Assembly (NCBI RefSeq): GCF_900095845.1
Contig: NZ_FMIX01000004.1
Location: forward strand, 7,501-71,500
Length of the DNA: 64,000 nucleotides
Direction: 5' to 3'
Origin: Streptococcus timonensis
GTDB lineage: Bacteria > Bacillota > Bacilli > Lactobacillales > Streptococcaceae
Shown: positions 53,372 through 62,795 of the stretch, piece after piece
Position numbering within the stretch: the stretch's first letter is position 1
How the letters are laid out: every line of letters begins with the position of its first letter
Program-made: the position numbers and the translations under genes
Notes under the pieces: generated by a model
Told to the model about the DNA's origin: nothing
Databases searched by the model: none
The model's input: only the letters and a program-made list of their open reading frames with translations

Positions 53372-53572
53372 ATGGATCATCAACGAAATTTATTTACTGA
53401 TCTTGCTAGAACTGTTGGAGCATGCCTTTGGGTAAAGGGGATGGAAGTTTTAACTGAAAAGAAGGAATCAGAGCCAGAAGTGTTAGAGTTGACTAGATTT
53501 ATTCTAGCTTTAAAACTAAGTTCTTCCTTACCAGGGATTCTTGGGCTTCCTAGAAAGGAAGATAAGAAATGA
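53372..53572 (+). CDS. Small protein of unknown function downstream of the ami operon
   Basis: 66 residues, mixed charge, beginning MDHQRNLFTDLARTVGACLW and ending in a basic tail. There is a central helix-like segment (LELTRFILALKLSSSL). GGGAG lies 8 nt before the ATG. It overlaps the next small frame by 4 bp (ATGA), which suggests a true translated pair. I recognise no family, and nothing in the sequence tells its role. Confidence 0.55.
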   Translation: MDHQRNLFTDLARTVGACLWVKGMEVLTEKKESEPEVLELTRFILALKLSSSLPGILGLPRKEDKK

Positions 53573-53721
53573 AATTGATTTGGGATATTCTATTTTTTAT
53601 CTTGATTAAACCAATTATAATTTTAATAGAAATTATTTGGTATATCATTTGCTCTGTAGTATACAATTTCTTTATAGACATAGGGACATCAATTTTAGAT
53701 TGGATTATAAAATTACTTTAG
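53569..53721 (+). CDS. Small hydrophobic peptide coupled to the preceding gene
   Basis: 50 residues, almost wholly hydrophobic (segments such as IWDILFFILIKPIIILIEII and IWYIICSVVYNFF), probably two membrane helices. The ATG overlaps the previous stop, and AAAGGAA lies 9 nt upstream. Pairs of a small soluble and a small membrane protein occur among bacteriocin/immunity and toxin genes, but that is only an analogy. No family is recognised. Confidence 0.5.
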   Translation: MKLIWDILFFILIKPIIILIEIIWYIICSVVYNFFIDIGTSILDWIIKLL

Positions 53722-53786
53722 TTTATCGCAATACTAGAGTTGAAACTGATGATAACTTCGTAGAGTTTTTATCATATAGATGATAC

Positions 53787-56222
53787 TTAGTTTAGTTCAG
53801 AAGATATAGGGGTAGGCAAATGTTCAAAGGTTATGACATCGCCCTTTTGAGTAGCAAGCTGGATGCGATTGTCTTTGATGCGGGTAGCTTGTACTTCCTT
53901 ACCGTTTACCTTGACAATGCTAGCTTCGATATTTGGATAGTCTAAGACTAAGTCTCCACCCACATTAGAAAGGAAGGATAGTGTTTCAAGATTCTTTTCT
54001 TTCCATTTTATGCTGACTTCAAAGTTACCACGAGCTACTAGACCTGAGACTTGACCATCTTTCCATGCATCTGGAAGGGCTGGTAATGGGGCAATGTAGC
54101 CGGTGTGAGACTGAAGGAGCATTTCTGCCATCCCGCTGGTTGCACCAAAGTTTCCATCGATTTGGAAAGGCGCGTGCGTATCCCAGAGGTTTTCTAGAGT
54201 TGAGGATCTGAGTTGTTCTGCCAGCAAACGATGGGCACGATTTCCATCTAGGAGACGAGCCCAGAGGTTGATTTTATTAGCCTTAGACCAACCGGTACCA
54301 TCATCTCCACGATGGTTTAGGGTTGCGCGTGCTGCTTCCAGATATTCAGGCTGATCTTTGCCGAATAAGGTTCCTGGGAAGAGCCCAACCAGATGAGAAA
54401 CGTGTCGGTGATGGTTTTCAATTCCTTCATTAGTGAATTGAGGACTGTCTTCTTCGTACCATTCCTTGATTCGGCCATCTTGGTTGATATGAAGTGGTTT
54501 GAGCTTGTCAAATTTAGCCTTCACTTCTATCACCAAATCTTGGTCGACATTGAGATGATTGGCCGCTTCCATATAGTCGTGGAATAACTGCCAAACTAGA
54601 GATTGGTCAAAGGTATTTCCAATCGTGATAGTTCCATGCTCTGGTGAGTAGGATGGAGAAGAAACCCAACGATCACTATATTTGTCGTAGTGCAAGAAGG
54701 AATTCCAGAACTTGGCTGTTTCCTTGAGCATTGGATAAATCTTTTCTTTGAGATAGGTTTCATCCTTGGTGAATTTGTAGTAGTCATAGATGTTCTGCAT
54801 CATCCAAGCATTGGCAGCAGGAGACCACCCCCAGTAATAATTCCAACCTGGAGTTGTCCAGCCAAATGGTGTTGCCTGAGTATGAACCAACCAACCGTTT
54901 TCTTGGCCTTCTTTGGATTCGATACCTGCATATTCTTTAGCAGCGATACGACCATAGTAGCGCATGTCATCAATATAATTGACCATTGGCTTAGCAGTTT
55001 CTGCAAGATTGTTCATGTAGGCAGGCCAGTAGTTCATCTGAAGGTTGACATTGAGGTGGTAATCTGAGTTCCAAGGTGGATTGTCTACAGCATTCCAGAC
55101 TCCTTGCAAGTTGGCAGGAAGGGCATCTGTCCGGTCACGAGAAGAACTGATGAGTAGATAACGTCCGTATTGGAAGAAGAGTTCTTCTAGTTGTTGCCCT
55201 TTTTCTGGGTTGTAGGTATGCAGAGCTTCTTTTGTAGTTTGGCTAGACTTGCTACCGCCAAGATTTAGTTGAACACGATTGAAGAGACTTTGATAATCCT
55301 TGATGTGGTTATTTTTTAGGGTTTCATAATCTTTTGCCTTGGCAGCTTCTACGATAGACTTGACAGTATTTTCTACGTCAATATCCTTGCGATAGTTGGT
55401 TTTTGGATTTTGAGCAAAGTTGGTCTTGGCACTGAGTAAAAGGGAAGCATAGCTAGCTCCAGTGACAGTCAAATAGCCATCTTGGGCCGTAATCTGTCCA
55501 TCTGTCTTGATTACAAGATAGGAAGCAAATTGAAGACCATTATCTTTGACACTGCCTTTGAGTAGAATACCGTTGGTATCGACATTAACACTTCCTTCTT
55601 TAAAATTTGATTCTTCCATAGAGTACTCTCCATTAGCAATCAAATCTTTTGTCAAGCTATTCCAGAGTGTAAAATCAAGGGTTTTATCCCCTTTTTTACT
55701 CAAGTGGATCACAGTAACATCGTCAGGATAGCTAGAGAAGGTTTCGCGTTTAAAGTTCGTACCGTCTTGGGTATAAGAAGTGGTCGAGATGGCCTCAGAA
55801 ATATCTAAACCACGATGATAGTCGGTAACATTCTCCAAGCCTTTCTTTTGGTTGTTAAAGACCATAAAGATATCACCAAAAGATAAGTAACGACCATACT
55901 GAGCATTGTTTGGTCCGACTAGGTTGCGCTCCGCTAATTGTTTTGCTTTTTGGCGGTTTCCTTCTTCTAATGCCTTACGAATTTCTGCTAAAACCTTATA
56001 TCGGTCTTGATAGTTCCCCCCATTGTAATCGATGCTATCCGGCTGCGGTCCACCAGACCAGAGAGTTTTTTCATTGTATTGGATTCTTTCTTCACCGATG
56101 AGCCCAAAAACTTTTGCCCCCATCTCACCGTTTCCGACTGGCAGGGCTTGTTTTTCCCATCCATCATAAGAAGGAGCAGTTGGTTGGTCGTATATTAGTT
56201 GATAGTTATTTTTATTTTTCAT
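53787..56222 (-). CDS. Glycoside hydrolase family 95 (alpha-L-fucosidase type)
   Basis: The 811-residue enzyme matches the GH95 layout: an N-terminal beta domain (1-260, ALPVGNGEMGAKVFG), then an alpha/alpha barrel and a C-terminal beta domain. Family signatures include LQGVWNAVDNPPWNSDYHLN near 375, SPSYSPEHG with the probable general-acid Glu near residue 528, HHRHVSHLVGLFPG near 610 and DGNFGATSGMAEMLLQSH near 695. GH95 enzymes are inverting alpha-1,2-L-fucosidases, or alpha-L-galactosidases. There is no signal peptide, so it acts inside on imported glycans. The ribosome site is weak. Confidence 0.88.
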   Translation of the reverse strand: MKNKNNYQLIYDQPTAPSYDGWEKQALPVGNGEMGAKVFGLIGEERIQYNEKTLWSGGPQPDSIDYNGGNYQDRYKVLAEIRKALEEGNRQKAKQLAERNLVGPNNAQYGRYLSFGDIFMVFNNQKKGLENVTDYHRGLDISEAISTTSYTQDGTNFKRETFSSYPDDVTVIHLSKKGDKTLDFTLWNSLTKDLIANGEYSMEESNFKEGSVNVDTNGILLKGSVKDNGLQFASYLVIKTDGQITAQDGYLTVTGASYASLLLSAKTNFAQNPKTNYRKDIDVENTVKSIVEAAKAKDYETLKNNHIKDYQSLFNRVQLNLGGSKSSQTTKEALHTYNPEKGQQLEELFFQYGRYLLISSSRDRTDALPANLQGVWNAVDNPPWNSDYHLNVNLQMNYWPAYMNNLAETAKPMVNYIDDMRYYGRIAAKEYAGIESKEGQENGWLVHTQATPFGWTTPGWNYYWGWSPAANAWMMQNIYDYYKFTKDETYLKEKIYPMLKETAKFWNSFLHYDKYSDRWVSSPSYSPEHGTITIGNTFDQSLVWQLFHDYMEAANHLNVDQDLVIEVKAKFDKLKPLHINQDGRIKEWYEEDSPQFTNEGIENHHRHVSHLVGLFPGTLFGKDQPEYLEAARATLNHRGDDGTGWSKANKINLWARLLDGNRAHRLLAEQLRSSTLENLWDTHAPFQIDGNFGATSGMAEMLLQSHTGYIAPLPALPDAWKDGQVSGLVARGNFEVSIKWKEKNLETLSFLSNVGGDLVLDYPNIEASIVKVNGKEVQATRIKDNRIQLATQKGDVITFEHLPTPISSELN

Positions 56223-56270
56223 AGATTTTTTAATTATTGAAGCAAGTAGTAGAGTGAATTCTATGCTTTT

Positions 56271-56299
56271 ACTATAGCAGACACATTAACTTATTGCAA
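56271..56299 (-). promoter_or_regulatory. Promoter of the GH95 gene
   Basis: On the minus strand TTGCAA (complement of 56294-56299), a 17-nt spacer and TATAGT (complement of 56271-56276). The leader is about 45 nt. Confidence 0.75.
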
Positions 56300-56497
56300 G
56301 GCTTTAAAGGCCTCATTTGTTTATTTTAAGGACAGTGTATATTCTAGATTTTATAATGGATAGTAAGCAAGCCTTTTTTATAGGTAAAGTGAATTAAAAT
56401 GTTGCATAGTTGCTTTCTGAAAGCGCAAATCAAACTAGTCAGCAGTGGGACTTTATGGTATAATATAGTAGACTTTAAAAGAAACAGGAGAAATATT

Positions 56498-56746
56498 ATG
56501 GATCTTATTTTAGCGATTGTCTTGATTGTTTTAGCTTTTCTAGGAGGTGCTCTTGGGGGCATGTACTTGGTGCGTAAACAAATTGAAAAAGAATTTGCTG
56601 ACAACCCACGTCTGAATGCAGAAGCAGTTCGTACTCTTTTGAGTGCTAATGGTCAAAAACCAAGCGAAGCTAAGGTACAACAAGTGTATCACCAAATTAT
56701 TCGTCAACAAAAAGCAGCTCTTGCTAACAGCAAAAAGAAAAAATAA
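56498..56746 (+). CDS. yneF: YneF family (UPF0154) membrane protein
   Basis: The 82-residue protein has one N-terminal membrane helix (residues 3-25, with the [10 protein letters not shown] glycine motif) and a charged helical tail with [13 protein letters not shown]. This is the UPF0154/YneF family of unknown function, present across Firmicutes. The ATG at 56498 follows CAGGAGA, with a TATAAT about 35 nt upstream. Upstream in-frame codons lie before the promoter and are rejected. Confidence 0.92.
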   Translation: MDLILAIVLIVLAFLGGALGGMYLVRKQIEKEFADNPRLNAEAVRTLLSANGQKPSEAKVQQVYHQIIRQQKAALANSKKKK

Positions 56747-56772
56747 AAGCTTCTTGTCACTATAAATAGGAA

Positions 56773-56798
56773 AAGTCTGGGATGAAAGTTCCAGACTT
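56773..56798 (+). repeat. Short hairpin after yneF
   Basis: AAGTCTGG and CCAGACTT pair around a 10-nt loop with no T-run. It may be a weak terminator or a small dispersed hairpin of streptococcal intergenic regions. Confidence 0.4.
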
Positions 56799-56971
56799 CT
56801 CACTATGTTCACATTTATTGAAGTTTGAAGCATTTTGCTTGCATTCTATTGATATTTGATTATGATTAAGAGGGAGACAGTTGGAACCTTACCAAACTGT
56901 CAGAAATTTCAGTAAGAAATGTAATGATAATGAACTATCAATCAGAAACATAAGACTAGAAAGAAGACTAT

Positions 56972-57766
56972 ATGGATAATCGACCAATTGGTTTTTTGGA
57001 TTCGGGTGTCGGAGGCTTGACGGTTGTACGTGAACTCATGCGCCAGCTTCCCCATGAAGAAATCGTCTATATTGGAGATTCAGCACGGGCGCCCTATGGT
57101 CCTCGTCCTGCTGAGCAAATTCGTGAATACACTTGGCAACTGGTCAACTTTCTTTTGACCAAGGATGTCAAAATGATTGTCATTGCCTGCAATACTGCAA
57201 CAGCAGTTGTTTGGGAAGAAGTCAAGGCTAGGTTGGACATCCCTGTCCTGGGTGTCATCTTACCGGGTGCGTCAGCGGCTATCAAATCCAGCCAAGGTGG
57301 TAAAATTGGTGTAATCGGAACACCTATGACTGTATCATCTGACATCTATCGTCAGAAAATCCATGATCTGGATCCGGATTTACAGGTGGGAAGCTTGGCC
57401 TGTCCCAAATTTGCTCCTTTGGTTGAGTCAGGTGCACTTTCAACCAGTGTGACCAAGAAAGTAGTCTACGAAACTCTACGTCCTTTGGTCGGAAAAGTGG
57501 ACAGTTTGATTCTGGGTTGTACTCATTATCCGCTCCTAAGACCTATTATCCAAAATGTGATGGGACCAGAAGTAAAACTAATTGATAGTGGAGCAGAGTG
57601 CGTGCGGGATATCTCCGTCTTACTCAATTATTTCGAGATTAATCGTAGCCGGGATGCCGGCCCTCTACAACACCGTTTTTACACGACTGCAAATAGTCAT
57701 AGTTTTGCTCAGATTGGAGCGGAATGGCTAGAAAAAGAGATTCATGTGGAGCATGTAACATTATGA
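56972..57766 (+). CDS. murI: Glutamate racemase
   Basis: The 264-residue enzyme makes D-glutamate for peptidoglycan. Both catalytic cysteines are present, in IACNTATA near residue 73 and LGCTHYPLL near residue 184, with [10 protein letters not shown] at the start and GDSARAPYG near 36. The stop overlaps the rdgB start (ATGA). Here begins a tightly packed run of nine genes to yidD. Confidence 0.96.
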   Translation: MDNRPIGFLDSGVGGLTVVRELMRQLPHEEIVYIGDSARAPYGPRPAEQIREYTWQLVNFLLTKDVKMIVIACNTATAVVWEEVKARLDIPVLGVILPGASAAIKSSQGGKIGVIGTPMTVSSDIYRQKIHDLDPDLQVGSLACPKFAPLVESGALSTSVTKKVVYETLRPLVGKVDSLILGCTHYPLLRPIIQNVMGPEVKLIDSGAECVRDISVLLNYFEINRSRDAGPLQHRFYTTANSHSFAQIGAEWLEKEIHVEHVTL

Positions 57767-58734
57767 CCAACAAAATTTATGAATACAAGGATGACCAGGA
57801 CTGGTATGTAGGCTCTTATAGCGTTTTTGGCGGTATTCGGACCTTGACGGATGATGAGTTAGACTTTCCTATGTTACAATTCGTCAAAATATTTGGAGAT
57901 GAAGAGCGAGGCTTCCCGCTTTCAGTCACTGTTTTACGCTATGGTTCCCCTTATCGTTTGCTCTCATTTGTGGTAGATATGCTCAACCAAGAGGCAGATC
58001 GCAATTTAGAAGTCATTCAACGTCAGGGAGCTCTGCTTTTGGTTGAAAACGGGAAACTCTTATATGTGGAATTACCTAAAGAAGGAGTAGATGTTGAAGC
58101 CTTCTTTGAAACTAGCAAGGTCAGAGAAACCTTGCTCATAGCAACTCGTAATGAGGGTAAGACCAAAGAATTTCGTGCTATCTTTGACAAACTTGGATAT
58201 GATGTGGAGAATCTCAATGATTACCCAGATCTACCTGAAGTTGCTGAAACTGGTATGACCTTTGAAGAAAATGCTCGCCTTAAGGCTGAAAACATCTCCA
58301 AATTGACAGGAAAGATGGTTCTAGCAGATGATTCAGGTCTTAAAGTCGATGTCCTCGGTGGTTTGCCAGGCGTTTGGTCAGCTCGATTTGCAGGAGTGGG
58401 AGCCACTGACCAGGAAAACAACGCTAAACTTTTGCACGAATTAGCCATGGTCTTTGAACTCAAGGACCGTTCGGCACAATTCCACACCACTTTGGTTGTG
58501 GCTAGCCCAGGTAAGGAAAGCTTGGTGGTCGAAGCTGATTGGCCAGGCTACATTAACTTTGAATCTAAGGGTGAAAATGGTTTTGGCTATGACCCTCTTT
58601 TCCTAGTAGGAGAAACAGGCAAGTCATCAGCTGAATTAACCCTTGAAGAAAAAAATAGTCAATCTCACCGTGCCTTAGCCGTTAAGAAACTTTTGGAGGT
58701 ATTTCCATCATGGCAAAGCAAACCATCATTGTAA
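57763..58734 (+). CDS. rdgB: XTP/dITP diphosphatase RdgB with N-terminal extension
   Basis: 323 residues. Residues about 125-320 are the HAM1/RdgB house-cleaning pyrophosphatase ([12 protein letters not shown] near 127, [22 protein letters not shown] split near 187, FGYDPLF near 275), which removes ITP and XTP from the nucleotide pool. The first 120 residues ([20 protein letters not shown]) are an extra domain that I recall as present in other streptococci, so this is not a frame error. Overlaps murI and the next gene. Confidence 0.93.
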   Translation: MTNKIYEYKDDQDWYVGSYSVFGGIRTLTDDELDFPMLQFVKIFGDEERGFPLSVTVLRYGSPYRLLSFVVDMLNQEADRNLEVIQRQGALLLVENGKLLYVELPKEGVDVEAFFETSKVRETLLIATRNEGKTKEFRAIFDKLGYDVENLNDYPDLPEVAETGMTFEENARLKAENISKLTGKMVLADDSGLKVDVLGGLPGVWSARFAGVGATDQENNAKLLHELAMVFELKDRSAQFHTTLVVASPGKESLVVEADWPGYINFESKGENGFGYDPLFLVGETGKSSAELTLEEKNSQSHRALAVKKLLEVFPSWQSKPSL

Positions 58735-59231
58735 TGAGCGATTCCCACGGAGATAGCTTGATTGTAGAAGAAATACGTGATCGCTATCTTGGGAAAGTTG
58801 ATGCCATTTTTCACGATGGTGACTCGGAGCTTCGCCCAGATTCACCACTCTGGGAAGGGATTCAGGTAGTTAGAGGAAACATGGATTTCTATTCAGATTA
58901 TCCAGAACGCTTAGTGACTCAACTGGGTCCTACCAAGATTATCCAGACTCACGGACACTTATTTGACATTAACTTCAATTTCCAAAAACTAGATTTCTGG
59001 GCCCAAGAGGAAGATGCTGATATCTGTCTCTATGGTCACTTGCATGTGCCAAATGCTTGGATGGAAGGGAAGACCCTCTTTCTAAATCCAGGTTCTATCA
59101 GCCAACCACGTGGAACCATTAGAGAATGCCTCTACGCTCGTGTGGAAATTGATGACAGCTATTTCAAAGTGGATTTTTTGACACGTGATCATGAGGTTTA
59201 TCCAGGCTTGTCCAAGGAGTTTGCTCGATGA
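58710..59231 (+). CDS. YfcE/MJ0936-family metallophosphoesterase
   Basis: The 173-residue calcineurin-like phosphoesterase has metal ligands in MSDSHGD near residue 9, HDGDSE near 36, RGNMDF near 55 and YGHLHVP near 108. Such enzymes are broad phosphodiesterases; the natural substrate is unknown. It overlaps rdgB by 25 bp and cbpB by 4 bp, so it is coupled to both. Confidence 0.92.
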   Translation: MAKQTIIVMSDSHGDSLIVEEIRDRYLGKVDAIFHDGDSELRPDSPLWEGIQVVRGNMDFYSDYPERLVTQLGPTKIIQTHGHLFDINFNFQKLDFWAQEEDADICLYGHLHVPNAWMEGKTLFLNPGSISQPRGTIRECLYARVEIDDSYFKVDFLTRDHEVYPGLSKEFAR

Positions 59232-59689
59232 TTGCCAAAGAATTTGAACTCTTTTTGCTGGAGCAAGAGGAAACCTTTTTGACTCCTGCTGAAAATTTGG
59301 CTGTCTTAATCGATACCCACAATGCAGATCATGCAATCCTCTTACTTAGTCAGATGACCTATAGTAGGGTTCCAGTAGTAACAGATAAGAGAAAATTTGT
59401 CGGAACAATTGGCCTAAGAGATATTTTAGCCTACCAAATGGAGAAAGGCTTGAGTCAAGAGGCCATGGCGGATACAGACATTGTTCATATGACTAAAAAG
59501 AATGTTGCAGTTGTGGAGCCAGATTATCATCTAACGGATGTATTGCACAAGCTAGTGGATGAGTCCTTCCTCCCTGTCGTAGATAAGGATGGTGTCTTCC
59601 AGGGAATTATCACACGTAAGTCTATCCTAAAGGCTGTTAATGCCCTCTTACATGACTTTAGTAAGGAATATGAGATTCGAAGTAAATGA
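59228..59689 (+). CDS. cbpB: CBS-domain protein CbpB
   Basis: The 153-residue protein consists of a pair of CBS domains (about 20-75 and 90-145, with FLPVVDKDGVFQGIITRKSI). CbpB (DarB) proteins bind cyclic di-AMP; in other Firmicutes they control Rel-type (p)ppGpp synthetase and pyruvate carboxylase in their free form. That role here is inferred from family resemblance. It overlaps genes on both sides by 4 bp. Confidence 0.88.
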   Translation: MIAKEFELFLLEQEETFLTPAENLAVLIDTHNADHAILLLSQMTYSRVPVVTDKRKFVGTIGLRDILAYQMEKGLSQEAMADTDIVHMTKKNVAVVEPDYHLTDVLHKLVDESFLPVVDKDGVFQGIITRKSILKAVNALLHDFSKEYEIRSK

Positions 59690-60420
59690 GAGAATGGATT
59701 GTAGCATTTTTAGATGAAAAACAGGATTTGTCCAGTAATTCTAAGCAGTCTTATAAGTATGATTTAGAGCAATTTTTAGACATGATAGGAGAGCAAATTT
59801 CTGAGACAAGTTTAAAAATCTACCAAGCTCAACTATCAAATTTTAAAATTAGTGCCCAAAAGCGTAAAGTTTCTGCTTGTAATCAATTTCTCTTCTTTTT
59901 GTACCAAAAAGGAAAGATTGATACCTTTTACCGTTTGGAATTAGCCAAACAAGCTGAGAAAAGGGAAGAAAAACCAGAATTATTAGACTTGAGTTCTTTC
60001 TGGCAGGAAAGTGATTTTCCAGAAGGACGCTTACTGGCTTTGCTGATGTTGGAATTAGGACTGTTGCCAAGTGAAATTCTAACCTTGAAAATTGCGGATA
60101 TAAATCTGGACTTTCAAGTGTTGAGAATTACTAAGTCTTCCCAACAAAGAATTGTAGCTTTCCCAAGAGCCTTGCTAACAGAGTTGGAGCCCTTTATGGG
60201 GCAGACCTATCTGTTTGAGAAGTCTGGAAAAACTTATTCGCGTCAATGGGCCTTTCGTCAGTTAGAAGCATTTCTAAAGGAAAAAGGTTTTGCAGATTTA
60301 TCGGCTCAAGGGTTAAGGGAACAGTTTATACTGAGACAAATTGAAGAGAAGGTTGACTTGTACGAAATCGCCAAAAAATTAGGATTAAAAACAGTCATGA
60401 CCTTAGAAAAATATAGATAA
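59686..60420 (+). CDS. xerD: XerD-like tyrosine recombinase with degenerate active site
   Basis: The 244-residue tyrosine-recombinase fold protein has an N-terminal core-binding domain (1-100). The C-terminal region keeps the final Tyr (LEKYR) and one Arg (GLREQF). The first box has LGLLPSEI where an Arg is expected, HxxR is replaced by GLRE, and LGH by LGL. Several catalytic residues are thus missing, as recorded for this streptococcal family, in which XerS does the dif recombination. It lies in the scpAB operon, which suggests a chromosome-maintenance role without catalysis. Confidence 0.88.
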   Translation: MREWIVAFLDEKQDLSSNSKQSYKYDLEQFLDMIGEQISETSLKIYQAQLSNFKISAQKRKVSACNQFLFFLYQKGKIDTFYRLELAKQAEKREEKPELLDLSSFWQESDFPEGRLLALLMLELGLLPSEILTLKIADINLDFQVLRITKSSQQRIVAFPRALLTELEPFMGQTYLFEKSGKTYSRQWAFRQLEAFLKEKGFADLSAQGLREQFILRQIEEKVDLYEIAKKLGLKTVMTLEKYR

Positions 60421-61154
60421 TGGATATTAAATTAAAAGATTTTGAAGGGCCTTTGGATTTGCTCTTACACTTGGTTTCAAAGTACCAGATGGATATCTAT
60501 GATGTGCCTATTACAGAGGTTATTGAGCAGTATCTAGCCTATGTATCAACTTTACAAGCTATGCGTTTAGAAGTGGCAGGTGAATATATGGTGATGGCTA
60601 GCCAACTCATGCTGATCAAAAGTCGTAAGCTCTTGCCAAAGGTTGCAGAAGTGACAGATTTAGAAGATGATCTTGAACAGGACCTCCTTTCTCAAATCGA
60701 AGAATACCGTAAGTTTAAACTTTTGGGAGAGCAGTTGGAAGTCAAGCACCAAGAACGAGCTCAATATTACTCAAAAGCACCTACTGAATTGATTTATGAG
60801 GATGCTGAACTTGTGCATGATAAGACCACGATCGATCTTTTCTTAGCCTTTTCAACCTTACTGACCAAGAAAAAGGAAGAATTCTCGAAAAACCATACAA
60901 CCATTTTACGAGATGAGTATAAGATTGAGGATATGATGGTCATCGTTCGGGAAGCCTTGGTAGAAGGGCAACAACTATGTCTGCAGGATTTGTTTAAAGA
61001 AACCAAGGATTTACAAGAGGTCATTACACTCTTTTTGGCAACCCTGGAGTTGATTAAAACCCAAGAAATTCTCTTGATTCAAAAAGAGAGTTTTGGAGAT
61101 ATCTATCTCATGAAAAAGAATGAGGAAAATCAAGTAGAGCAAAGTCAGGCTTGA
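60420..61154 (+). CDS. scpA: Segregation and condensation protein ScpA
   Basis: The 244-residue kleisin of the SMC-ScpAB condensin begins [20 protein letters not shown], the family signature, and ends in a winged helix (residues 165-230) that binds the SMC head. The middle is acidic and flexible. The ATG shares its A with the TAA of the xerD-like gene. scpB follows 12 bp later. Confidence 0.96.
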   Translation: MDIKLKDFEGPLDLLLHLVSKYQMDIYDVPITEVIEQYLAYVSTLQAMRLEVAGEYMVMASQLMLIKSRKLLPKVAEVTDLEDDLEQDLLSQIEEYRKFKLLGEQLEVKHQERAQYYSKAPTELIYEDAELVHDKTTIDLFLAFSTLLTKKKEEFSKNHTTILRDEYKIEDMMVIVREALVEGQQLCLQDLFKETKDLQEVITLFLATLELIKTQEILLIQKESFGDIYLMKKNEENQVEQSQA

Positions 61155-61166
61155 TAGAGAGGAAGT

Positions 61167-61736
61167 ATGAGTACTTTAGCAAAAATAGAAGCACTCCTGT
61201 TTGTGTCGGGTGAAGATGGAATTAGGGCTCGCCAGTTAGCAGAGCTCTTATCGTTACCACCAACAGGGGTTCAGCAGAGTCTTGAAAAATTAGCCAAAAA
61301 GTATGAAAAAGACCAGGATTCTAGTTTGGCCCTGATTGAGACAGGAGGTGCCTACAAATTGGTAACCAAGCCTCAATTTGCTGATATTTTAAAAGAATAT
61401 TCTAAGGCGCCAATCAACCAGAGTCTATCTCGGGCTGCGCTTGAAACATTGTCCATTATTGCTTATAAGCAACCTATCACACGTATAGAAATCGATGCTA
61501 TTCGTGGGGTTAATTCGAGTGGAGCTTTGGCAAAGTTACAGGCCTTTGACTTGATACGAGAAGACGGGAAAAAAGAGGTGCTTGGACGCCCTAACCTCTA
61601 TGTAACGACGGATTATTTTCTGGATTACATGGGTATTAACCATTTGGAAGAATTGCCTGTGATTGACGAGCTTGAAATTCAAGCACAAGAAAGCCAATTA
61701 TTTGGTGAAAGGATAGAAGAAGATGAGAATCAATAA
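61167..61736 (+). CDS. scpB: Segregation and condensation protein ScpB
   Basis: The 189-residue protein has two winged helices ([20 protein letters not shown] at the start; [20 protein letters not shown] near 90-110). It dimerises and binds ScpA. GAGGAAG lies before the ATG, and the gene overlaps rluB by 14 bp. Together with ScpA it completes the condensin clamp partners of SMC. Confidence 0.96.
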   Translation: MSTLAKIEALLFVSGEDGIRARQLAELLSLPPTGVQQSLEKLAKKYEKDQDSSLALIETGGAYKLVTKPQFADILKEYSKAPINQSLSRAALETLSIIAYKQPITRIEIDAIRGVNSSGALAKLQAFDLIREDGKKEVLGRPNLYVTTDYFLDYMGINHLEELPVIDELEIQAQESQLFGERIEEDENQ

Positions 61737-62445
61737 ATATATTGCCCACGCAGGTGTGGCCAGTAGGAGAAAAGCAGAGGAGTTGATCAAGCAAGGCTTG
61801 GTGACTGTTAACGGTCAGGTAGTACGCGAACTAGCGACAACCATTAAGTCTGGCGATAAGGTAGAAGTTGAAGGTCAACCCATCTATAACGAAGAAAAGG
61901 TCTACTATCTTCTCAATAAACCCCGCGGAGTGATTTCTAGTGTGACAGATGATAAGGGACGTAAGACTGTTGTCGACCTCTTGCCGAATGTTAAAGAGCG
62001 CATCTACCCTGTGGGACGTTTGGACTGGGATACGTCAGGTGTATTGATTTTGACCAATGATGGTGACTTTACAGATGAGATGATTCACCCGCGTAATGAA
62101 ATCGATAAGGTTTATGTGGCGCGTGTTAAAGGTGTGGCTAATAAAGAAAATCTCCGCCCCTTAACTCGTGGTCTTGAGATTGATGGTAAGAAAACTAAGC
62201 CAGCGGTTTATGAGATTCTTAAAGTAGACCCAGTCAAAAACCGCTCTGTAGTACAGTTGACCATTCATGAAGGACGTAATCACCAGGTTAAAAAGATGTT
62301 TGAAGCAGTTGGGCTTCCTGTGGATAAGTTGTCTCGGACACGTTTTGGACACTTAGACTTGACGGGTCTTCGTCCAGGAGAATCACGTCGTCTCAATAAA
62401 AAAGAAATCAGCCAACTACATACTATGGCTGTAACTAAGAAATAA
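61723..62445 (+). CDS. rluB: 23S rRNA pseudouridine synthase RluB
   Basis: The 240-residue RsuA/RluB-family enzyme has an N-terminal S4 RNA-binding domain ([20 protein letters not shown]). The catalytic Asp is in [17 protein letters not shown] near residue 97-113. It converts a uridine in helix 89 of 23S rRNA to pseudouridine; the position is inferred from the family. It overlaps scpB and ends on the yidD start. Confidence 0.94.
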   Translation: MRINKYIAHAGVASRRKAEELIKQGLVTVNGQVVRELATTIKSGDKVEVEGQPIYNEEKVYYLLNKPRGVISSVTDDKGRKTVVDLLPNVKERIYPVGRLDWDTSGVLILTNDGDFTDEMIHPRNEIDKVYVARVKGVANKENLRPLTRGLEIDGKKTKPAVYEILKVDPVKNRSVVQLTIHEGRNHQVKKMFEAVGLPVDKLSRTRFGHLDLTGLRPGESRRLNKKEISQLHTMAVTKK

Positions 62446-62681
62446 TGAAAAGAATTTTAATTGCGCCTGTGCGCTTTTACCAACGTTTTATATCCCCAGC
62501 TTTTCCGCCTTCTTGTAGATTTGAGCCAAGTTGTTCAAACTACATGATTCAGGCTATTGAGAAGCATGGATTTAAGGGCGTTCTCATGGGACTGGCTCGA
62601 ATTTTACGATGTCATCCTTGGTCTGAAATAGGTAAGGACCCCGTACCAGATCACTTTTCTTTAAAGAGAAATTCAAAATAA
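62445..62681 (+). CDS. yidD: Membrane protein insertion efficiency factor YidD
   Basis: The 78-residue protein has the conserved [20 protein letters not shown] and [13 protein letters not shown] segments, with the family cysteines at about 23 and 30. YidD helps membrane protein insertion with YidC. It is the last gene of the murI-yidD run and is followed by a strong terminator. Confidence 0.95.
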   Translation: MKRILIAPVRFYQRFISPAFPPSCRFEPSCSNYMIQAIEKHGFKGVLMGLARILRCHPWSEIGKDPVPDHFSLKRNSK

Positions 62682-62708
62682 AAAGAATCACAGTCGTGAT
62701 TCTTTTTT
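62680..62708 (+). terminator. Terminator after yidD
   Basis: AAAAGAATCAC pairs with GTGATTCTTTT around AGTC, followed by more T. Confidence 0.9.
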
Positions 62709-62795
62709 GGTGTAGATAGATCTATAGATTGATGATTTTCACTACCCTTCTCCTATAAAAAGTGGTAAAATGGTTGAAAGAAAGAAGGGATAGAA

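Noticed and set aside
54690..55067. Plus-strand gene opposite the GH95 glycosidase
   Set aside because: It has no ribosome site, is antisense to conserved GH95 motifs and has no recognisable family.
57763..58130. Frameshifted or fused gene at the start of rdgB
   Set aside because: I recall the same N-terminal extension in other streptococcal RdgB proteins, and the frame is continuous with normal codon use.
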